Source: an uncultured bacterium (GTDB lineage Bacteria; Acidobacteriota; Aminicenantia; Aminicenantales; Saccharicenantaceae). Taken from it: DNA of 64,000 nt. Location of the stretch: positions 294,191 through 358,190 of the forward strand of contig CALEUG010000004.1 in NCBI GenBank assembly GCA_937920515.1, given 5' to 3'. The notes under the pieces were generated by a model. It saw only the letters and a list, made by a program, of their open reading frames with translations. It was not told the origin of the DNA and searched no databases. A program made the position numbers and the translations under genes. Below are positions 60,187-64,000 of the stretch, in pieces. Position 1 is the stretch's first letter. Each line of letters begins with the position of its first letter.

Positions 60187-61818
60187 ATGAGACCTATTAC
60201 CGAAATTGCTTCGAGTTTGGGCATACCGGAAGAAAAACTGGAACTTTATGGCCGTTACAAGGCCAAGGTTGACTATCAATCCCTTCTTTCCGAAAAGAAG
60301 GGGAAACTGATAATGGTAACGGCCATGACTCCTACCCCGGCGGGAGAGGGGAAAACCACCACGGCCATCGGGCTGGCCGACGCCCTGAATAGGCTGGGAA
60401 AGAAAGCCTGTGTTACTCTGCGGGAGCCTTCGCTGGGACCGGTTTTCGGAATTAAGGGCGGAGCCACCGGCGGGGGAAAGGCCACTGTCCTTCCAAGGGA
60501 AGAAATCAACCTTCATTTTACGGGAGATATTCATGCGGTCACGGCCGCCCACAACCTGCTGGCGGCCATGGTCGATAACCGCGTCCACTTCGACGGCCCG
60601 ACCGGATTGCTGGACGGCCGGACCGTGACCTGGAAAAGGGTTCTGGACATGAACGACCGTTCCCTGCGTCAGGTAATAATAGGGCTGGACGAGACCTTCC
60701 AGACCTTTGCCAGGGAAACCGGGTTTGACATAACCGCCGCTTCCGAAATCATGGCCATACTCTGCCTGTCGGCTGACCTTAAAGACCTGAAAAGGCGAGT
60801 GGGCAACGTGCTCGTCGGCTTTACTATTGACGGCAAGCCGGTTTTTGCCCGCGATATCAAGGCCGACGGGGCTATGGCTGCCCTGCTGAAAGATGCCATC
60901 AAACCCAACCTGGCCCAGACCATGGAGGGCACCCCGGCCATAATCCACGGCGGGCCGTTCGCCAACATTGCCCACGGTACCAATTCGGTGGTGGCCACCG
61001 GCCTGGCCCTCAGTCTGGCCGATTATGTGGTGACTGAGACGGGGTTTGCTTCCGACCTGGGGGCCGAAAAGTTCTTTGATATTGTGGTCCGCACCGGGCA
61101 GGTGCCGCCGCCGGCCGCCACGGTGCTGGTCTCAACCCTGAGAGCTCTGAAGTACCACGGCGGTATGAAACTCGATGAACTGGGCCGGGAAAATCCGCAG
61201 GCGGTGGAAGCCGGCTTTGACAACCTCAGGAAGCACATTGAAAACATGAAAATATTCGGCACGCCCTTCGTGGTGGTCCTTAACCTGTTCCCGGCTGACC
61301 AGGCCACCGAAATCGACACCTGGATAAAGCTGGTCAGGCAGGAAGGAGTCCGCTACGCCCTGAGCGATGTCTATAACAAAGGGGGAGAGGGTGGACTGGA
61401 ACTGGCTGAAGCCGTGATGAAAGCCATAGACGAGGATAAAAACAATTTTGATTTCCTCTACCCGCTGGAGGTGTCCATCGCCCAGAAAGTGGAAACGATT
61501 GCCAGGAAGATTTACGGGGCCGACGGGATAAAGATTGAGCCGGCCGCGAAGAAAAAGATGGAGCTGTATGAAAAAATAGGTTTTGGGGCAACGCCGGTCT
61601 GCGTGGCCAAAACCCAGTCCTCGCTGTCAGATGACTCCAGGAAACTGGGCCGGCCGCGGGGCTGGACTCTGACTGTGACCAACGCTTCGCTCAGCGCCGG
61701 GGCCGGTTTTGTGGTTCTGCTGTGCGGTGATATAATGACCATGCCGGGCCTGCCCAGGTCCCCTCAAGCCGAGAAGATTGACGTGGATGACGAGGGCAAA
61801 ATCATCGGGATGATTTAG
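60187..61818 (+). CDS. fhs: Formate--tetrahydrofolate ligase
   Basis: A 543-residue enzyme forming 10-formyl-THF from formate, ATP and THF, used in one-carbon metabolism and in the methyl branch of the Wood-Ljungdahl pathway. Clear signatures are TPTPAGEGKTTTAIGLADAL (ATP loop), REPSLGPVFGIKGGATGGG and HFTGDIHAVTAAHNLLAA. Start ATG 60187 is chosen because GGGAGGGAGG lies 8 bases upstream; the frame is open to ATG 60163 next to the radC stop. No folD or acetogenesis genes adjoin it, so an acetogenic role cannot be concluded. Confidence 0.95.
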   Translation: MRPITEIASSLGIPEEKLELYGRYKAKVDYQSLLSEKKGKLIMVTAMTPTPAGEGKTTTAIGLADALNRLGKKACVTLREPSLGPVFGIKGGATGGGKATVLPREEINLHFTGDIHAVTAAHNLLAAMVDNRVHFDGPTGLLDGRTVTWKRVLDMNDRSLRQVIIGLDETFQTFARETGFDITAASEIMAILCLSADLKDLKRRVGNVLVGFTIDGKPVFARDIKADGAMAALLKDAIKPNLAQTMEGTPAIIHGGPFANIAHGTNSVVATGLALSLADYVVTETGFASDLGAEKFFDIVVRTGQVPPPAATVLVSTLRALKYHGGMKLDELGRENPQAVEAGFDNLRKHIENMKIFGTPFVVVLNLFPADQATEIDTWIKLVRQEGVRYALSDVYNKGGEGGLELAEAVMKAIDEDKNNFDFLYPLEVSIAQKVETIARKIYGADGIKIEPAAKKKMELYEKIGFGATPVCVAKTQSSLSDDSRKLGRPRGWTLTVTNASLSAGAGFVVLLCGDIMTMPGLPRSPQAEKIDVDDEGKIIGMI

Positions 61819-61886
61819 GGTCAGTCAGGTCCGGGATTACTCCTGACGGCTGAAGAGACAGTCAAGCTAATAAATTGGAGGCAATG

Positions 61887-62933
61887 ATGAAACCGGACGA
61901 AACCGAACTGAGACAGGTTTCCCGGGGCAAGGCCCTGGATGCTGCCCTGAGCCAGATCGAAAAACAATTCGGCAAGGGCGCGGTTATGAAACTCGGCCAG
62001 AAGGAGGCCGCGGTTAAAGCCGAGGTGATACCCACCGGGTCAATTTCTTTTGACCTCAGCCTGGGGATAGGCGGGTTCCCGCGGGGTCGGGTGGTGGAGA
62101 TATTCGGACCTGAAGCCACCGGCAAAACCACCCTGGCTCTCCACGTTATTGCCGAAGCCCAGCGTCGCGGCGGCCAGGCAGCCTTCATTGATGCCGAGCA
62201 TGCCCTGGACCCTCAGTACGCCTCCAAGGTCGGGATCAATGTTGATGAATTGCTGATATCTCAGCCTGATTACGGAGAGCAGGCCCTGGAAATAGCTGAA
62301 GTGCTGGTCAGAAGCGGGGCGGTGGATGTTATAGTGGTGGACTCGGTGGCCGCCCTGGTGCCCAAGGCCGAGCTGGAAGGCGAGATGGGCGATGCTCACA
62401 TGGGTCTTCAGGCCAGGCTGATGTCCCAGGCCCTGCGGAAACTGACGGCCATCGTCAGCAAGTCCAAGACCTGCTTCATTTTTATCAACCAGATCAGGGA
62501 AAAAATCGGGGTTTTTGTCGGCTCGCCCGAAACCACCACCGGCGGCCGGGCCCTCAAATTCTACGCCTCCATGCGCATAGATGTCCGCAAGCTGGCCACC
62601 CTTAAGGAAGGCGAGGAGGTGGTCGGCAGCCGGGTCAAGGTGAAGATAGTCAAGAACAAGCTGGCCCCGCCTTTCCGGGAAGCCCAGTTCGACATCATCT
62701 TTGGCGAAGGGATTTCCCGCGAGGGCGACCTGGTGGATTCCGGGATCCAGTATGGCATCCTGGAAAAGACCGGCACCTGGTATTCATACAAAGGGGAAAG
62801 GCTCGGCCAGGGCAGGGAAAACGTCAAGAAGCTGTTGAAGGAAAATAAAGAGCTGGCCAACCAGATTGACCTGGAAATCAGGAGAAAGGTTGGCCTGCTG
62901 CCCGAGGCTGAGGAAGAGGTCAAGAAAAAGTAG
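61887..62933 (+). CDS. recA: Recombinase RecA
   Basis: A 348-residue DNA-dependent ATPase for homologous recombination and SOS control. The core is complete: Walker [34 protein letters not shown] (Walker B and L1), and the L2 loop in [20 protein letters not shown], with a C-terminal domain ending in an acidic/basic tail. Of two consecutive ATGs (61884 and 61887) the second is better spaced from GGAGG. I see no LexA-box-like operator in the 68-base gap upstream, so SOS control is not evident from sequence. Confidence 0.97.
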   Translation: MKPDETELRQVSRGKALDAALSQIEKQFGKGAVMKLGQKEAAVKAEVIPTGSISFDLSLGIGGFPRGRVVEIFGPEATGKTTLALHVIAEAQRRGGQAAFIDAEHALDPQYASKVGINVDELLISQPDYGEQALEIAEVLVRSGAVDVIVVDSVAALVPKAELEGEMGDAHMGLQARLMSQALRKLTAIVSKSKTCFIFINQIREKIGVFVGSPETTTGGRALKFYASMRIDVRKLATLKEGEEVVGSRVKVKIVKNKLAPPFREAQFDIIFGEGISREGDLVDSGIQYGILEKTGTWYSYKGERLGQGRENVKKLLKENKELANQIDLEIRRKVGLLPEAEEEVKKK

Positions 62934-62961
62934 CCGGGCAAGCCCGGAGACATTTGTAGTG

Positions 62962-62967
62962 TATAAT
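62962..62967 (+). promoter_or_regulatory. -10 box upstream of the superoxide dismutase gene
   Basis: Perfect TATAAT. No good -35 is found at the usual distance, so activation or an alternative element is needed. The predicted start near 62974 puts the site CGGAGG (62985-62990) and the Tat-like leader frame on the mRNA. Confidence 0.45.
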
Positions 62968-62996
62968 ATAAATATATAAGTAAACGGAGGGCTGCC

Positions 62997-63095
62997 CTGA
63001 GAAGACGCAAATTTCTCTATCTGGCAGGAACGCTTGGCATCCTGCTCCGGGCTCCGTTGAAAATTCTGACCAGGGAAAAAGGAGGAGGTCAAACC
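62997..63095 (+). other. In-frame Tat-like leader of the superoxide dismutase, CUG start proposed
   Basis: The codons before ATG 63096 are open and read LRRRKFLYLAGTLGILLRAP: a twin-arginine stretch followed by a hydrophobic core, as in Tat signal peptides. The frame has no ATG, GTG or TTG before the arginines, but the CTG at 62997 lies 6 bases after CGGAGG. A TTG at 63057 is in frame after the hydrophobic core. An exported form would need the CTG start; this is inference. Confidence 0.5.
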
Positions 63096-63674
63096 ATGGC
63101 TTACCAGGCAAAAGATTATTCCGGGTTGCTGGGCCTGCCGGGCTTTAGCGAGACCCTGCTCAAAAACCATTTCACCCTCTACCAGGGTTATGTCAATAAC
63201 ACCAACAAACTGCTGGAGACCATAGCCCAGATGGTAAAGGAGGGAAAGGCGGGAACTCCGGAGTTCGCCGAGCTCAAAAGAAGGCTGGGCTGGGAATGGA
63301 ACGGGATGAGGCTTCACGAATACTATTTTGAAAACCTGGGCGGGAAGGAAGCCCTGTCTCCCGGCAGCCGGCTTTACCAGAAAATTGTTGAAAATTTCGG
63401 AAGCTACGAACTGTGGGAAAAGGAATTCAGAGCCATCGGCGCCATGAGAGGCATCGGCTGGGTCGGCCTTTACCAGGACCTGGCTACCGGGCGGCTTATC
63501 AATTTCTGGATAAACGAGCACGACGTCGGCCATCCGGCCGGCTGCCAGCCGCTGCTGATCATGGATGTTTTTGAGCACGCCTTCCTGACCGATTACGGGT
63601 TGAAGCGGGCCGATTACATCGAGGCCTTTTTCAGGAGTCTGAACTGGAAGGCAGTGGAGAGCCGCCTGAAGTAA
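63096..63674 (+). CDS. sod: Fe/Mn-family superoxide dismutase
   Basis: A 192-residue protein from the best standard start (ATG 63096, behind AGGAGGTC). It dismutates superoxide using Fe or Mn. The four-ligand pattern is present: His25 in LLKNHFTLYQGYVNN, a second His in MRLHEYYFENLGG, and Asp/His in MDVFEHAFLTDYGLKR, where the usual Trp of DVWEHAYY is Phe. GCQPLLIMDVF replaces the common TPLLAIDVW region, so it belongs to a somewhat divergent subgroup. Upstream codons in frame encode a Tat-like leader (listed separately), so an exported form of 225 residues is possible. Confidence 0.88.
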   Translation: MAYQAKDYSGLLGLPGFSETLLKNHFTLYQGYVNNTNKLLETIAQMVKEGKAGTPEFAELKRRLGWEWNGMRLHEYYFENLGGKEALSPGSRLYQKIVENFGSYELWEKEFRAIGAMRGIGWVGLYQDLATGRLINFWINEHDVGHPAGCQPLLIMDVFEHAFLTDYGLKRADYIEAFFRSLNWKAVESRLK

Positions 63675-64000
63675 GCTGTTATCCAGGGCCGGAGGTTCCG
63701 CCGGGAAAAATTCAAAAGCCCTGAGGTGATTATCTTAAAGTTGGTCCCGGGTGGCGAAACAATATAAATATCAGCGTTAATTTAAGTTTCGAAGCAGCGA
63801 AAATTTCACAGCGGGGGAAAACAGGCGGCGCCGGCTGCTTGAAGCAAAGAATCATTAAGCCAGAATTTTATAGCCCGTCTGCATATTACATTTTGGATTA
63901 GAGTCTTCTGCGGCCGCGGGGCAGTCTGTCCTGTCAGTCAGAATATGAAATCCTGTAATTGCTCGCCTGGATATTCTTTTTTTTAATTAAACTAATCGGG
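63675..64000. other. Terminal 326-base stretch without a gene
   Basis: AT-rich DNA after the superoxide dismutase gene. I see no gene, tRNA, terminator stem or repeat; it runs off the end of the window. Confidence 0.4.

Noticed and set aside
1..64000. tRNA genes, CRISPR arrays, transposases or phage genes
   Set aside because: The gaps were read for TPsiC-like GTTCRA motifs, regularly spaced repeats and mobile-element proteins; none was found. This was by eye, so a scan with a tRNA covariance model would be the decisive check.

Overview
This is a moderately GC-rich bacterial chromosome segment with tightly packed genes, many ATGA start/stop overlaps and sigma70-like promoters. Outer-membrane barrel proteins, a tripartite RND efflux pump, a KdsC-type KDO phosphatase and a secreted M16 peptidase pair indicate a didermic (Gram-negative type) cell. 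CarD, bactofilin, a divergent Hfq and Fhs suggest the Acidobacteriota/Aminicenantia neighbourhood. That placement is an inference from gene content only. No rRNA, tRNA, CRISPR array or insertion sequence was found.

Layout. 1-7.9 kb: the 3' part of a DUF5916 barrel protein, then a minus-strand heavy-metal type RND operon (TolC-like, adaptor, RND pump) headed by a small His-rich membrane protein. 8.1-11.8 kb: hfq-like and pdxA, converging on smpB, a CNNM/CBS protein and carD. 11.9-20.4 kb: the classical origin-proximal cluster rpmH-rnpA-yidD-yidC-jag-mnmE-mnmG-parA-parB-bactofilin, with a perfect parS at the mnmG/parA junction but without dnaA or rsmG. 20.9-25.8 kb: pyrG, a kdsC-like phosphatase, phosphomannomutase and mannose-1-phosphate guanylyltransferase (sugar nucleotides for the envelope). 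26-33.9 kb: a radical SAM protein, an amino-acid permease, two M16 peptidase subunits and a small barrel protein. 34.1-38.3 kb: accA-hisS-aspS. 38.4-39.5 kb: a decayed stretch with a broken redoxin gene and an orphan terminator. 39.5-46.7 kb: a permease-ATPase fusion ABC protein, gltX-rlmB, a DUF4412-like protein, a small membrane protein and a barrel protein. 47-50.3 kb: a POT-like transporter and a TPR protein. 50.4-55.3 kb: a signalling block with a PAS protein, hybrid kinase, receiver-GGDEF protein and stand-alone Hpt. 55.3-63.7 kb: lysoplasmalogenase, NYN-LOTUS protein, Ogt, acyl-CoA ligase, RadC, Fhs, RecA and an Fe/Mn superoxide dismutase.

Most of the window is housekeeping. The points most worth checking are: (a) four operons whose -10 box sits only 6-9 nt before the start codon, which implies leaderless or nearly leaderless mRNAs; (b) an apparent Tat signal peptide in frame upstream of the superoxide dismutase, readable only from a CUG codon behind a good ribosome binding site; (c) three adjacent genes that form a complete His-Asp-His-Asp phosphorelay ending in a diguanylate cyclase; (d) the parS site inside coding sequence; (e) a frameshifted redoxin pseudogene; and (f) a promoter-driven, structured short transcript in the 27.5-28.1 kb gap.
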